Positions 55,416 to 64,000 of a stretch of DNA of 64,000 bases are shown one piece after another. Where the stretch lies: NCBI RefSeq assembly GCF_024584805.1, contig NZ_CP075715.1:1414001-1478000 (forward strand). The letters run 5' to 3'. Within the stretch, counting starts at the first letter, position 1, and every line of letters begins with the position of its first letter. Origin of the DNA: Streptomyces sp. FIT100 (GTDB lineage Bacteria; Actinomycetota; Actinomycetes; Streptomycetales; Streptomycetaceae). The position numbers and the translations under genes are program-made. The notes beneath the pieces are model-generated. The model was not told the origin of the DNA. It saw only the letters and a list, made by a program, of their open reading frames with translations, and made no database searches.

Positions 55416-55690
55416 CTACTGGACGACGACCGCCCATCGGGTGTCGCTCAGCCCGGTGCGGATGTGCAGCAGGGCGGTGCTCGCGTCATAGCTCGACGCC
55501 ACGGTCATCGGCAGCTCGGTCGACCAGCTCGCGCCCGGTGCCAGCGACGGGACGTTCCAGTACTTCCAGCTGCCGGAGAAGCCCGCCGTGCCGCTGAAGC
55601 TCTGCATCTGGGTGGCGGGCGTGGTCGAGCCGGAGGTGTTGGTGATGGTGACCGGGACCGTTGTGGTGGCGGAATTGGTCCGACGCGGTC
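55416..55690 (-). pseudogene. C-terminal fragment of a secreted glycoside hydrolase-like protein
   Basis: The frame reads TNSATTTVPVTITNTSGSTTPATQMQSFSGTAGFSGSWKYWNVPSLAPGASWSTELPMTVASSYDASTALLHIRTGLSDTRWAVVVQ and stops at 55416. This is a beta-sandwich tail of the kind that ends secreted bacterial glycosidases. No upstream catalytic part is present, so it is a remnant. Confidence 0.55.
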
Positions 55691-56016
55691 TATGAGCAGC
55701 CCGCTGACCGGCAGTCGCCGTCGGCTCTACGACTCACGCACGGCTGGCGTTGTTGCGTGGAGCCGACACCGATCAGCTGCTGGTTGATTGGCGTGCCGGC
55801 TCGACTTCCGCACCGACTGGTGAGTGTGGACTCGCTGACGGGTAGGGCTTTCCGGCGCGGCTGGTGCTCCGAGGCCCAGGCCCCGGAGCACCGCGTTGTA
55901 GAGGTGGTCGGCACGCTCCGGTGACAGTCAGTTTGCCGAGTCGAAGCGGTTCGGGGCTGTGGCCCTGCGGCGCCGTCGCCTCATCCGGAGCGGACTGCCA
56001 TTCCGGCCGGCGGTCT
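55691..56016. other. Intergenic region, no gene recognised
   Basis: About 325 bp between the glycosidase tail fragment and the end of the ricin-domain gene. Short frames on both strands show no recognisable family. Confidence 0.4.
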
Positions 56017-57882
56017 TCATGTCTGACCGGCGGGTGTGAGTGTGAGGGTTTGCTCGGTGGTGGTGCGGCCGTTGCCGATGGGGTTGCCGGTGGTGTCGGT
56101 CCAGGCGCGGGTGGGTGTGGTTTCGGCCAGTCGGTGCGTGTGGCCTGACATGCCGATTACGAGTCCGCTGTAGCGGTTGACGATGCGGAATGTGCCGGTG
56201 GATGTGCCGTTGGTGTTCTTGCCGGGGATGATGAACCACTGCTGGCCGACGGCCGGGCCGCCCGCCGGGGCTTTGGCCATGGTCGGCTTGGCGGCCCAGG
56301 CGCGGCCGCTGTTGCGGTGGGAGTCGACACCGAGGAGTTCCCCGCCGGCGGTGTTGGCTATGCGGTACGAGCCGTCGCCGTTGGAGGTGAAGGTCCACTT
56401 GCTGCGGCTGGAGCCGCTTCCCGCGGGGAGCGAGGTGGTGGCCCGGCCGCTTTCGGCCTGTGCGAGGACGCGGCCGTTGCCGCTGCTGATGGTGTAGGCC
56501 GTTTGGGAGCGGACGGGGGCGGCGGGGTGGCTGGTTGCGATGGTGGTGTTGTAGTACTCGCCGGAGGTCCTGTCGGAGCATTCCCAGGAGCAGTAGCTGC
56601 GGAAGTTCTTGCCGAGGATGGTGGAGCCGGTCTTGTTGACCGAGTCGAGCATCCAGCGGTACCAGGAGCCTGACAGGTAGTCGCCGGAGTCGCCGATGAG
56701 CTTCCATTTCTGGGTGGCGAGGTTGTCGGTGGCGTAGAAGCGCTGCGGTTGGGTGGCGTCCTGCGTGATGGCTTCGGGCTGGCCTATGTACAGCCCGAGG
56801 TGGGCGTTGTAGGCGATGTTCATGGTCAGCAGGTCCGACTTGGCGGGCAGTTCCCCTGCGGCCTGCTGTTCGGCGACGGTGCCGGGGTTGGCCGGGTCGT
56901 AGTCGTTCTCGACGGGGGTGTAGCCGGTCTGGTTGTCGGCGTCGACCGGCTCCATGTTGCTCTCCAGCCCGCCGATGCCGGGCTGGGACCAGGAGCCGTC
57001 GTACCACTTCTTCCAGGAGCCGGCCGCCATCTTGGCGGACATCGGCGCGCGGGCGACGTGCCCCCTGCTGCCGTCCGTCCATCCGCCGGGGACGCCGCCC
57101 TTGGGGATGGCGCGGGAGTTGTAATAGACGTAGAAGTAGCCGGAGGCGGTGTCCACGAACAGTCGGGGGTCGCCGTTGCCGTAGTGGTACAGGTCGTTGG
57201 GGAACGCTTCGTTGTCGCCGCGCTCGGTGCTGTAGTGCGAGGTGAGGACGTGGTCCTTGATGTCCCAGGTCCTGCCCTGGTCACGGGAGACGGCGTAGTC
57301 GATCGCGTCGTAGTGGAGGCCGTCGCCGAACGGGTCCGGGGTGAACTCGTTGTGGACGAGGCCGTACCAGTCGCCGGTGTCCGGGTCCACCCACACGCCC
57401 ATCAGGTCGCAGTAGTTGCGCTGCGAGTAGTGCGAGGTGCCCGGGGCGTACGTGGACTCACGGCCGGTGGGGCTGTTGTTGCAGCGCCAGGTGGTGTCGT
57501 CGTTGCGGTCCAGCGCGTTGGCGGGGTTCACCGCGTCGCTCAGGGCGGCGTCGCGCTGGGCGGTGTCGAAGTCCTTGCCGCGGTGGAACGTCCACTTGCG
57601 GGGGGCGTCCTCCTCGTACAGGGCGTGGGCGGACTGGTAGTAGAAGGCGCCGTTCTTGTCGATGTAGGTACCGGCGGGAGTGTCGTCGGGATTGGTCCAC
57701 GGGCCCTTGGCGCCGATGGTGACGCTGTACGTGGGCGAATCAGCGGGCGCGGCCGCGGACTCGCCCGCGGTTCCGGATACGGACGCGGATGCGGCCACCG
57801 GTGCCGCCGACAGCGTGCCGGCCAGCGCCGCGGCCACCGTGACGAGCGCGACAGGGACCGTCGTTCTCCAACGAGCTGACAC
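56017..57882 (-). CDS. Secreted ricin-domain protein, probable glycan-active enzyme
   Basis: 621 residues. Start chosen at GTG 57882, eight bases after GAAGGAG, leading into a signal peptide (TTVPVALVTVAAALAGTLSAAPVAASA). The N-terminal about 400 residues show beta-propeller-like repeats rich in W, Y and D (YCDLMGVWVDPDTGDWYGLVHNEF, AIDYAVSRDQGRTWDIKDHVL, GDPRLFVDTASGYFYVYYNSR), resembling sialidase or GH43-like propellers. The C-terminal about 170 residues are a ricin-type trefoil (SGNGRVLAQAESGR, NGDGSYRIANTAGGELLGVDSHRNSG, VNRYSGLVIGMSG). It is divergent from a ROK regulator with an operator-like palindrome between them, suggesting sugar-dependent control. The substrate is not known. Confidence 0.8.
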   Translation of the reverse strand: MSARWRTTVPVALVTVAAALAGTLSAAPVAASASVSGTAGESAAAPADSPTYSVTIGAKGPWTNPDDTPAGTYIDKNGAFYYQSAHALYEEDAPRKWTFHRGKDFDTAQRDAALSDAVNPANALDRNDDTTWRCNNSPTGRESTYAPGTSHYSQRNYCDLMGVWVDPDTGDWYGLVHNEFTPDPFGDGLHYDAIDYAVSRDQGRTWDIKDHVLTSHYSTERGDNEAFPNDLYHYGNGDPRLFVDTASGYFYVYYNSRAIPKGGVPGGWTDGSRGHVARAPMSAKMAAGSWKKWYDGSWSQPGIGGLESNMEPVDADNQTGYTPVENDYDPANPGTVAEQQAAGELPAKSDLLTMNIAYNAHLGLYIGQPEAITQDATQPQRFYATDNLATQKWKLIGDSGDYLSGSWYRWMLDSVNKTGSTILGKNFRSYCSWECSDRTSGEYYNTTIATSHPAAPVRSQTAYTISSGNGRVLAQAESGRATTSLPAGSGSSRSKWTFTSNGDGSYRIANTAGGELLGVDSHRNSGRAWAAKPTMAKAPAGGPAVGQQWFIIPGKNTNGTSTGTFRIVNRYSGLVIGMSGHTHRLAETTPTRAWTDTTGNPIGNGRTTTEQTLTLTPAGQT

Positions 57883-57958
57883 AGAGAGCTCTCCTTCTCC
57901 AACTGAGGCCTTGTTTGCGAGAGTTGCCGAAGCCCTGATGGATAGTTTGACTAGAGTC

Positions 57959-57988
57959 CGAATCAATGAACGCGTTGTCAATGATTCG
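57959..57988. promoter_or_regulatory. Inverted-repeat operator between the ricin-domain gene and the ROK gene
   Basis: A 30-bp imperfect palindrome with outer arms CGAATCA and TGATTCG and inner TGA...TCA. It lies 77 bp upstream of the ricin-domain gene and 68 bp upstream of the ROK gene, so one repressor could control both. ROK regulators usually bind such AT-rich palindromes. Confidence 0.6.
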
Positions 57989-58056
57989 TAACGCTCGGTG
58001 CCGGAGACCTGTCATGATGCGCATCTGCATCTCCCCGACCAGAGACCGAGGAACGA

Positions 58057-59364
58057 GTGAAGACTGACCTGCGAACGGCGGTGACGGTGGACAATTCCCT
58101 CTCCGGGCCCTTCCGGCCGCGCGACCGACCGTCCATCCGGCGCACCAACCTCGGTGTGGTAATGCGCATCCTGCGCGATGCCGGACCTCGTTCGCGTGCC
58201 CAGCTCGCCCAAGACACGGGGCTGCCGAAGCCGACCATCACCAACCTGGTGGCCGAACTCATCTCCCTCCGCCTGGTCCGCGAGGGACCAGTGCAACGCG
58301 ATGGAGCCGTAGGCCGTCCCGGCACGCTCGTCCAACTCGACGGCCGGGACATCTGCGGCATCGGCGTCGAGATCAGTACCCACTACGTGCACGTTCTCGC
58401 ACTCGCCCTCACCGGCGACACCGCCTACGAGCACCGCAGCACGATCGCCGCCGCCCGCGCCGGAACCGACGCCCTCCTCGACCACACGGCGCAATCCGTC
58501 CAGGACTGCATGTCCGCCCTGCAACAGGACGGCAAGCGCCCCATCGGCCTCACCCTCGCCGTGCCCGGCGTCATCAACCAAACCCCGGGCACGCTCCAGT
58601 ACGCCCCCGCCCTCGGCTGGCGCAACGTCCCCGTGACCCGCGAACTGCGCACCCGCCTCGCGCCATCCCCGCCCCGACTCACCCTCGAGAACGACGCCAA
58701 AGCCAGCGCCATCGCCGAATACGTACACGTGCAGGACACGGACATGCACGACATGATCTGCATCACCGGCGAACGCGGCATCGGCGCCGGCATCATCAGC
58801 GACGGACGCCTGTTGCGCGGCCGCACCGGCTTCGCCGGCGAGGTGGGCCACATGCCGCTCAGCCCGGAGCGCCGCGCCTGCGTGTGCGGACGCTTCGGCT
58901 GCTGGGAAACGATGGTCGGCCTCGACACCATGTTCCGCCTCGCGGCCGACGAGGACGACGCCATCCACGACCCAGCCGTCGAACTGGAGACCCGCCTCGC
59001 GGAACTCCGCCGCCGCGCGGAGGCCGGCGACTCCCGCACCCTTGCCGCGCTCGACCGCGTTGCGGACGACCTCGCAATCGGGATCGCCCTGCTCGCCGAC
59101 GTCTTCAACCCCGGTGCTGTGGTACTCGGCGGGTACTTCACCCACATCGGCTGCCTGATGCTCGACCGCGTCCAGCACGTGGTCCGGGACCGGGTCATGG
59201 CCCCGAACGCCGGAGGCTGCCAAGTCCAGCTCTCCACACTGGGCTTCACCGCCGCCGCCCGCGGGGGCGCCTACCTGGCCCTCGACGCGGTGTACCAGGA
59301 CCCCAGCGGACACCACGAGCGCCGTGACCTGCCCCAGCCATGCCGCCAGTCAGAGGTCTATTGA
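58057..59364 (+). CDS. ROK family transcriptional regulator
   Basis: 435 residues, GTG at 58057. The N-terminal winged HTH (RTNLGVVMRILRDAGPRSRAQLAQDTGLPKPTITNLVAELISLRLVREG) precedes a ROK sugar-kinase-like domain. That domain has IGVEISTHYVHVLALALTG, TENDAKASAIAEY-like TLENDAKASAIAEYVHV, ERGIGAGIISDGRLLRGRTGFAGEVGHMPL and the zinc motif CVCGRFGCWE. Such regulators respond to a sugar or sugar phosphate. Position and the intergenic palindrome suggest it represses itself and the ricin-domain gene. Confidence 0.93.
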   Translation: MKTDLRTAVTVDNSLSGPFRPRDRPSIRRTNLGVVMRILRDAGPRSRAQLAQDTGLPKPTITNLVAELISLRLVREGPVQRDGAVGRPGTLVQLDGRDICGIGVEISTHYVHVLALALTGDTAYEHRSTIAAARAGTDALLDHTAQSVQDCMSALQQDGKRPIGLTLAVPGVINQTPGTLQYAPALGWRNVPVTRELRTRLAPSPPRLTLENDAKASAIAEYVHVQDTDMHDMICITGERGIGAGIISDGRLLRGRTGFAGEVGHMPLSPERRACVCGRFGCWETMVGLDTMFRLAADEDDAIHDPAVELETRLAELRRRAEAGDSRTLAALDRVADDLAIGIALLADVFNPGAVVLGGYFTHIGCLMLDRVQHVVRDRVMAPNAGGCQVQLSTLGFTAAARGGAYLALDAVYQDPSGHHERRDLPQPCRQSEVY

Positions 59365-60053
59365 CTCGAACGGCAATGCACCCGGTCGAGCGGGGGATCC
59401 AAAGGCAAGGATCTCGTTGGCAACGGCCATGATGGGCAGAGGCCCCGCTCAGCACGCACCCGATGGCAGCGGCCGGCAGCTTCTGTGGCCCGCCACCGGC
59501 ATCCAAGGCACGCGAGCCTACCTCCAGTCTGAGCTGCAGTAGCGATCCGTGAGGCCCGACTGTCCGCAGCGGCCACGCGTGTGCCGTGGCAAGCGCCACG
59601 TACCGGACACCGTACAGCCGCAGGAAAAGCTGAACGCTATCCCACAGGCGATGAGCATGACTGCCCTATCGGGGCGGACTGCGCCTCGGTGCCAACTGGC
59701 TGCGTTGGAACCCAGACCACCGCCGACTCTGTCGCATGCGCCCCCGAGCGTTGCTGTCTTCCGAATCCCGACTGTCTGCTGCAGCCCGACGGTCAGCTGC
59801 TCTGCTCTGCATACACTGCACCCCCTTGTACGCACCAATGGCCAGACGGCCCAACCGGAGGATTCAATCACAAGACTTGAACGGACTTTAAGCGACTGCG
59901 TTCAATCACGCAGTGGGCCTACTCGTGATCGAAAAAATTCGATCATTGAATTTACCAAATCCACCGTCAGGTATTCGGTTGAATGTCCTGGTTGACTCTT
60001 GTTTTTCAGGAATCCACATGTCTTCATGCGTAGTGTCCGGATGATGAAAGACA
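59365..60053. other. Intergenic region with operator-like palindromes, no gene recognised
   Basis: About 690 bp with clearly lower GC towards 59800-60050. It holds CTGCG-TTCAATCA-CGCAG (59896-59913) and the palindrome described separately. No supported ORF. Confidence 0.5.
59927..59944. promoter_or_regulatory. Palindrome upstream of the DeoR/LacI hybrid regulator
   Basis: GATCGAA-AAAA-TTCGATC, two perfect 7-bp arms with a 4-base centre, 110 bp before the regulator start in an AT-rich stretch. It is a candidate autoregulatory operator. Confidence 0.5.
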
Positions 60054-61211
60054 GTGGGTTGCGCCGTGCAAGAGAGTGTAGAAGAACGTCACGAGCGGAT
60101 TCTTCAGATCGTGCAGGAGAGGGAAGTCGTACGAGTAACCGAGTTGGCCGCGGAACTCGGTGTCTCGACGGCAACCATGCGGCGAGACCTAGCGGCGCTG
60201 GACCAGCTGGGCCAGGTCCGATGGCTCCATGGCTCCGTTGCCCGGCAGACGGCTTCTCTCAACGCACACGACACGCAGCCGGATCGCCACAGTCAATCAG
60301 GCCGTTCTCAACATCAAGCGCTGGGCATGGTGGTCCCCACCCTGGAACGTCACTTCCGACCCATTGTCCGCGGGGCCCAGACGGCCGCTTCCGCATCCGG
60401 GATTCGCTTGATCGTCGCCGTCTCCGGGTACAGCTTCGCTTGTGAAATCATTCAGATGCGGGAAATGGCGCAAGCTGGCGTGAAAGGTCTACTACTGTCC
60501 CCCAGTTGGGATGTCAATGGCCCTGCTGCGGCGGAAGCGGAACGGATTCTGACACCAGGAATCCCGACCGTGCTGGTCGAGCGCAGACTTCCCGCGGACC
60601 TGCACAATGAGGGAATAGACCATGTTTGTGCTGCTCATGCCGAGGGCGCCGGTCTTGCTGTGCGACATCTCGCGCGGCTTGGACACCAGCGGATCGCGCT
60701 GCTGTCCAAGAACACCCACACTCGGCCGTTCATTCGCTGCGGATATCTGACAGCTACCAGAGCACTGGGGATCGCCGACGATTACCTGTCGGCGGAGGAA
60801 CGTCCAAGCTTCGGGGACTCTGACACGTTCGAGCGTGATGTTGATCAATTGCTCGGGCTCAGAGAATCCGACGGCGTGCGAGCAGCGATCGTGCACACAG
60901 ACCAGGACGCCATCAACCTGTTCCAGCGACTAGCTCTGCGCAACATCCGCGTTCCGGAAGACTTCGCCATCGTGTCCTACGGCGATGAGCACGCATGCCT
61001 TCCTGACGTACCCCTCAGCGCCGTCGCCACCCCCGGCGAAGCCATCGGCGAAGCCGCCATGCAACTGCTGCTACGCCGTCTAGGCAATCCGAACACGCAG
61101 CGATGGGGCCTGGAGCTCATGCCCGCACTTCAAGTACGAGCGTCGTGCGGAAGCCAGCACGCGCGGCACCACACATCCCCTCACGATGCAACCGCAGCCG
61201 ATTGCCGATGA
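60054..61211 (+). CDS. Transcriptional regulator: DeoR-type HTH fused to LacI-type sugar-binding domain
   Basis: 385 residues, GTG at 60054 (weak RBS). The N-terminus is DeoR-like rather than LacI-like (ERHERILQIVQEREVVRVTELAAELGVSTATMRRDLAALDQLGQVRWLHGS). From about residue 95 it is a periplasmic-binding-protein-like effector domain: LGMVVPTLERHFRPIVRGAQTAASASGIRLIVAVSG, HVCAAHAEGAGLAVRHLARLGHQRIALLSKN, VRAAIVHTDQDAINLFQRLALRNIRVPEDFAIVSYGDE, VPLSAVATPGEAIGEAAMQLLLRRL. It probably responds to a sugar and controls nearby carbohydrate genes. Confidence 0.9.
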   Translation: MGCAVQESVEERHERILQIVQEREVVRVTELAAELGVSTATMRRDLAALDQLGQVRWLHGSVARQTASLNAHDTQPDRHSQSGRSQHQALGMVVPTLERHFRPIVRGAQTAASASGIRLIVAVSGYSFACEIIQMREMAQAGVKGLLLSPSWDVNGPAAAEAERILTPGIPTVLVERRLPADLHNEGIDHVCAAHAEGAGLAVRHLARLGHQRIALLSKNTHTRPFIRCGYLTATRALGIADDYLSAEERPSFGDSDTFERDVDQLLGLRESDGVRAAIVHTDQDAINLFQRLALRNIRVPEDFAIVSYGDEHACLPDVPLSAVATPGEAIGEAAMQLLLRRLGNPNTQRWGLELMPALQVRASCGSQHARHHTSPHDATAADCR

Positions 61212-62418
61212 GGGACCCGATGTGTCAATTCCCGCATGATGAATGGTCAGACCACTGGGCAATGCTACGCAACTCTGCCTGCCGGGAACACTCTTCGGCC
61301 CAACCACGGCCGTAGGCGCCGGTGGGCCTCAACCGGCCCTCGCCCCTGCCGAGGCCGTCACCCGACACACTGCAGCACGTACGCTGTGCCCGACCTGTGG
61401 TCTCCTCACCGTCGCCAGAGGCTTCTGAGGCATCATCTGATCACTGCTCTGAGCGAGACTCTGAGCACCAGCGGGAACAGATCTACCGTTGCCGCCCGAC
61501 TACGAGAGTTGCAGCCGGCGCGATCACCAGCGAGAGGCATTGGACGATTGCGTTCAGGCACCGCTCCGGCGCACCCGGACGGCCGTGCCCGCGGGCACGG
61601 TTCCTGCAGCGGCTCCTGCCTGCGCAAGTGCGAGGTGGCCATACCAGGGAGAAGACCTCCGCCGCTCTGCTAGCCAGAGGAGCGGGGCGTATCCCCACGA
61701 TAGAGCGCTCTGTCCGCGTTGGAGTGGCGGTTAGTAGGCCGAGCATTGCCGGAGCTCGACTCCTTTGGGTCACCCTCCAATACCAACCCGCCGCGACCCG
61801 TACCGTCATACCTCCGTCTGGGGCATGCCCGGGCATACCCCAACGTATCTGACGACAGCGACGACCCGATGTGTGCACGAAAAGGGGCATGTTGACGATT
61901 TTCGTACATCATGTCACTCTTCATGTCGAGGCTCGCATCTTGTGCGTGTGGGTCAGGGGTTTCGGCCACACTCTTGATCTTCAGACAGTTGCACCCCTCG
62001 TGTGTGGAACTCCTCCTTGGTCCTCAGGGGCGAGGCGCAGAGTGCGGAAGCCTCGGTGCCAGCCAGCTTGTGACGACGCAACAGGTCCGGGACCGAGGCG
62101 AGCGCGTTTTCGCCCGCTTGAAGATCTACAAGTTCCTTACGGTTGCAGTCCGAGGGCGACGAGTCCCGCACGCGCCGCCTTCGCATCGCGCACCCGCACG
62201 ACTTGGCCACCACTATCAATTCGACCCCGATCACACACGTCTGCGAACGCCCGGCGAACGGGCTTTCGCCCGGCAGAAATCAACTGCTCGTCATTACCCC
62301 GGGCCCCGCAGAGATTTCTTTGTAAAATTCCATGCTCGCACGATTCCTTCGCCTGCATGCGCCGCCGTTCCAGTGCACACGATTTTAAAGATCAACCTGT
62401 CTCTGAAAGGAGTCGAGC
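61212..62418. other. 1.2-kb region without a recognisable gene
   Basis: GC content is lower and uneven. Frames of 60-190 codons occur on both strands, but none shows an RBS, a family motif or protein-like composition. It may hold eroded mobile-element sequence. An A-rich segment near 62310-62420 precedes the strong RBS of the next gene and probably contains its promoter. Confidence 0.45.
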
Positions 62419-63732
62419 ATGCCGTACCGTCGGACATGCGGAATCGTGACGGATTACGGAACATCCAATCCAGGTTTTGAAGCCGATGTCATCATGACCG
62501 CCGCGGTCCTGGGGCTCGCGGTCTCGTATATCAAGAATCTGGTCCCGATCCGGTTCGATATGGACCCTCGGGACAAGGACAAGGAATGGGAGTTATTCAC
62601 GGAGGTCGTCCAACGCCTCAACTCCGCCGCCGTCGGCTACCTTAGCCGGAACAATCAGCTGCCGTCCGGCACAGTCGAAGCGGGTTTTGCCCCACTACAT
62701 ACCAAGGGTGCGGTCGTCGTCGGCGTTTACCACCTCGCCGGTCAGAAAACACCTGACTCGGTCAACGAGCCTGAGCTGTCACCGAAGGGCAAGGTGCTGT
62801 ACGAGAAGATCCGGAACGAGCAACTTCCACAGTACGTAGGTCGTGGCGCCTACACCGGCTTCGTCGACAACTGGAATACCGTTGGCGACACGGACCCGGT
62901 CGGACCGATGTCCACGATCCGCTTCCTGGCTCCGAAGCCGGACGTCCCGCACGAGACGCCGATGCCGCACCCGCGGTGGCTGCCACCTACCTCAAGCGAG
63001 CTGTGGCGTCTGCGCCTGCGGCGGAACACACAGGACTTGTATGTTCCCTGGGGCATGATCGGGGGCGACAAGGCGCAGAACTCACCGAATACATGGATGT
63101 CGAATCCGACGAACGCGCTGAACGAATCCGACCAGATCACGGGCCTGATGAAGACACAAGGAATGGTTTTCGAGGGCGAACCGACCCTGTCGGACATCGC
63201 GGGCTACACACATGGCATGATCCAGGCGATATACAAGGCATATGGTCTTGGCCCTAGCGCCACTCCGTACGAAATCACGGTGGGGACTGAGACGACCAAG
63301 CTGGCCTCGTGTGTGCCGTGCAGCCTGTTCATGATCGCACTTGGATACCCGCCGACCTCGATCCACCTGGGCAGAGGAGAGTCGTGGGTGCCCTTGCCGG
63401 AGCCGTACACCCCCGGACGAAGCAGTGAGTCAGTCGAGCGAGCCGTGATCAGAGACCTCAACAACTCCTGGCAGGATGAGTGCGCCGAGTGGCTTACTCT
63501 CGGACTGAAAGTGCTGGATCAGGCGGCGGTAACCGACGATCACCAGGCATCGGTTACCGCAGTGCGGCAGTACCTCGATACCAACTCACGGGACAAGTCA
63601 GTAGCCTCGGTACTCATCCTCGACGCGGTAAGCATCCATGACAGCGAGATGAGCCGGATTTCCCGCACACTGAACCCTGCCGACTCAGTGGAAGATGACT
63701 TCGCGATGTGCGAGCTTCTTCCGAATGGCTGA
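62419..63732 (+). CDS. Orphan 437-residue protein with CxxC and GRGESW motifs
   Basis: ATG at 62419 follows AAAGGAG with a 6-base-plus gap, one of the best RBSs in the island. No signal peptide or membrane segment. An N-terminal region (SNPGFEADVIMTAAVLGLAVSYIKNLVPIRFDMDPRDKDKEWELFTEVVQRLNSAAVGYL) looks helical and contains a GAVVVGVYHLAG strand. The second half has GYTHGMIQAIYKAYGLGPSATPYEITVGTETTKLASCVPCSLFMIALGYPPTSIHLGRGESWVPLPEPY, with C298-x2-C301. Codon use is less GC-biased than in the core genes. I do not recognise a family. It follows a regulator gene and a long spacer and is followed by a tiny ORF. Confidence 0.75.
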   Translation: MPYRRTCGIVTDYGTSNPGFEADVIMTAAVLGLAVSYIKNLVPIRFDMDPRDKDKEWELFTEVVQRLNSAAVGYLSRNNQLPSGTVEAGFAPLHTKGAVVVGVYHLAGQKTPDSVNEPELSPKGKVLYEKIRNEQLPQYVGRGAYTGFVDNWNTVGDTDPVGPMSTIRFLAPKPDVPHETPMPHPRWLPPTSSELWRLRLRRNTQDLYVPWGMIGGDKAQNSPNTWMSNPTNALNESDQITGLMKTQGMVFEGEPTLSDIAGYTHGMIQAIYKAYGLGPSATPYEITVGTETTKLASCVPCSLFMIALGYPPTSIHLGRGESWVPLPEPYTPGRSSESVERAVIRDLNNSWQDECAEWLTLGLKVLDQAAVTDDHQASVTAVRQYLDTNSRDKSVASVLILDAVSIHDSEMSRISRTLNPADSVEDDFAMCELLPNG

Positions 63733-63843
63733 TTGCGAGTTTGTCCCTCACGACTAACCGGGCCTAGCGGCATATATGGAGCGTGTACTGGGTACCGGTT
63801 CGTGCCGAGAAGGGAGGATGAATAGGAAGATCAGGCAGGCATC

Positions 63844-63960
63844 ATGGCTGATCACTATACGCCTGTAGAGGTGCCGATGAATAATTGCGCACAGATCCTC
63901 GGTGTGAAAACAGGCGCTACGCATTTCTGCTCATCTGTCGCACAGAGGGTACAAGGATGA
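63844..63960 (+). CDS. Possible small peptide gene (38 aa)
   Basis: ATG 63844 to TGA 63960, with AGGCAGG upstream. The peptide begins MADHYTPVEVPMNNCAQILG and has two Cys. Its stop overlaps an ATG at 63957 (ATGA), the coupling used by many gene pairs in this window. Coding status is uncertain. Confidence 0.35.
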   Translation: MADHYTPVEVPMNNCAQILGVKTGATHFCSSVAQRVQG

Positions 63961-64000
63961 TCCGTGCGCCTCCAGGGGGCGATACCAGCCAGTCTGCGTG
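63957..64000 (+). CDS. Possible gene start running off the right edge
   Basis: ATG 63957 overlaps the stop of the small ORF and reads MIRAPPGGDTSQSA to the window end without a stop. AAGG lies just upstream. Too short to identify. Confidence 0.3.
   Translation, partial: MIRAPPGGDTSQSA

Noticed and set aside
61243..61428. CPTCG motif suggesting an ISL3-type transposase remnant
   Set aside because: Only one short motif matches; no further transposase segments or terminal repeats were seen.

Overview
The window is high-GC actinobacterial DNA and reads as a Streptomyces chromosome. Signs are GTG/TTG starts, ATGA and GTGA stop/start overlaps, two streptogrisin-type proteases, an SflA-type SepF paralogue, and the der / acyltransferase / cmk / tyrA / aroH block. 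From memory, the gene order from about 0.4 to 47 kb follows the S. coelicolor SCO1739-SCO1764 neighbourhood. This was judged from protein sequence only; no search was run.

Layout of the core part (1-46.9 kb). On the minus strand at the left edge, an error-prone polymerase gene (dnaE2) with a LexA-like box upstream runs into a partial imuB. Then come an AI-2E-type permease, a secreted S1 protease and an alpha/beta hydrolase. From 8.1 to 16.8 kb lies a complete FxSxx-COOH (Fxs) RiPP operon: a 54-codon precursor fxsA ending FNSAL, a radical-SAM maturase with a decayed hydroxylase extension, an AAC(3)-like acetyltransferase, a TIR-like FxsC, and a 1309-residue FxsT (ParA/MinD-like ATPase, TIR, NB-ARC, TPR). 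A SLATT-type membrane gene is divergent from it, and a SLOG-type nucleotide-binding gene converges on the SLATT gene. Next come a streptogrisin B gene, a flavin-monooxygenase operon that ends in a broken DUF1684 gene, DUF5685 and sflA, an acyl-CoA dehydrogenase, a drug exporter, a PAP2 phosphatase, an I78 inhibitor, cytochrome oxidase subunit I, a WYL regulator, a glycosyltransferase pair, the der-to-aroH block, and a DUF6529/Rieske pair.

Synteny stops at about 46,995, where a conserved nucleotidyltransferase gene is cut after 47 codons. From there to the end (47-64 kb) the DNA looks like an accessory island: loosely packed genes, relics and lower GC. It holds an Eis-like acetyltransferase, a secreted protein, a secreted cholera-toxin-A-like ADP-ribosyltransferase fused to two ricin-type lectin modules, a decayed P4-type primase, a GH29 fucosidase-like protein lacking key active-site residues, fragments of carbohydrate-active genes, a secreted ricin-domain protein divergent from a ROK regulator, a DeoR/LacI hybrid regulator, and an orphan 437-residue protein. 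A 24-bp direct repeat brackets the first 5.2 kb of this island.

Two themes stand out. The first is the Fxs + SLATT/SLOG neighbourhood, where peptide maturation sits with TIR, NB-ARC and nucleotide-sensing proteins. The second is the single-chain toxin-lectin protein in the island. The window is also unusually rich in short tandem repeats (12-, 19- and 27-bp periods, and a CGGT array), several of them inside reading frames.
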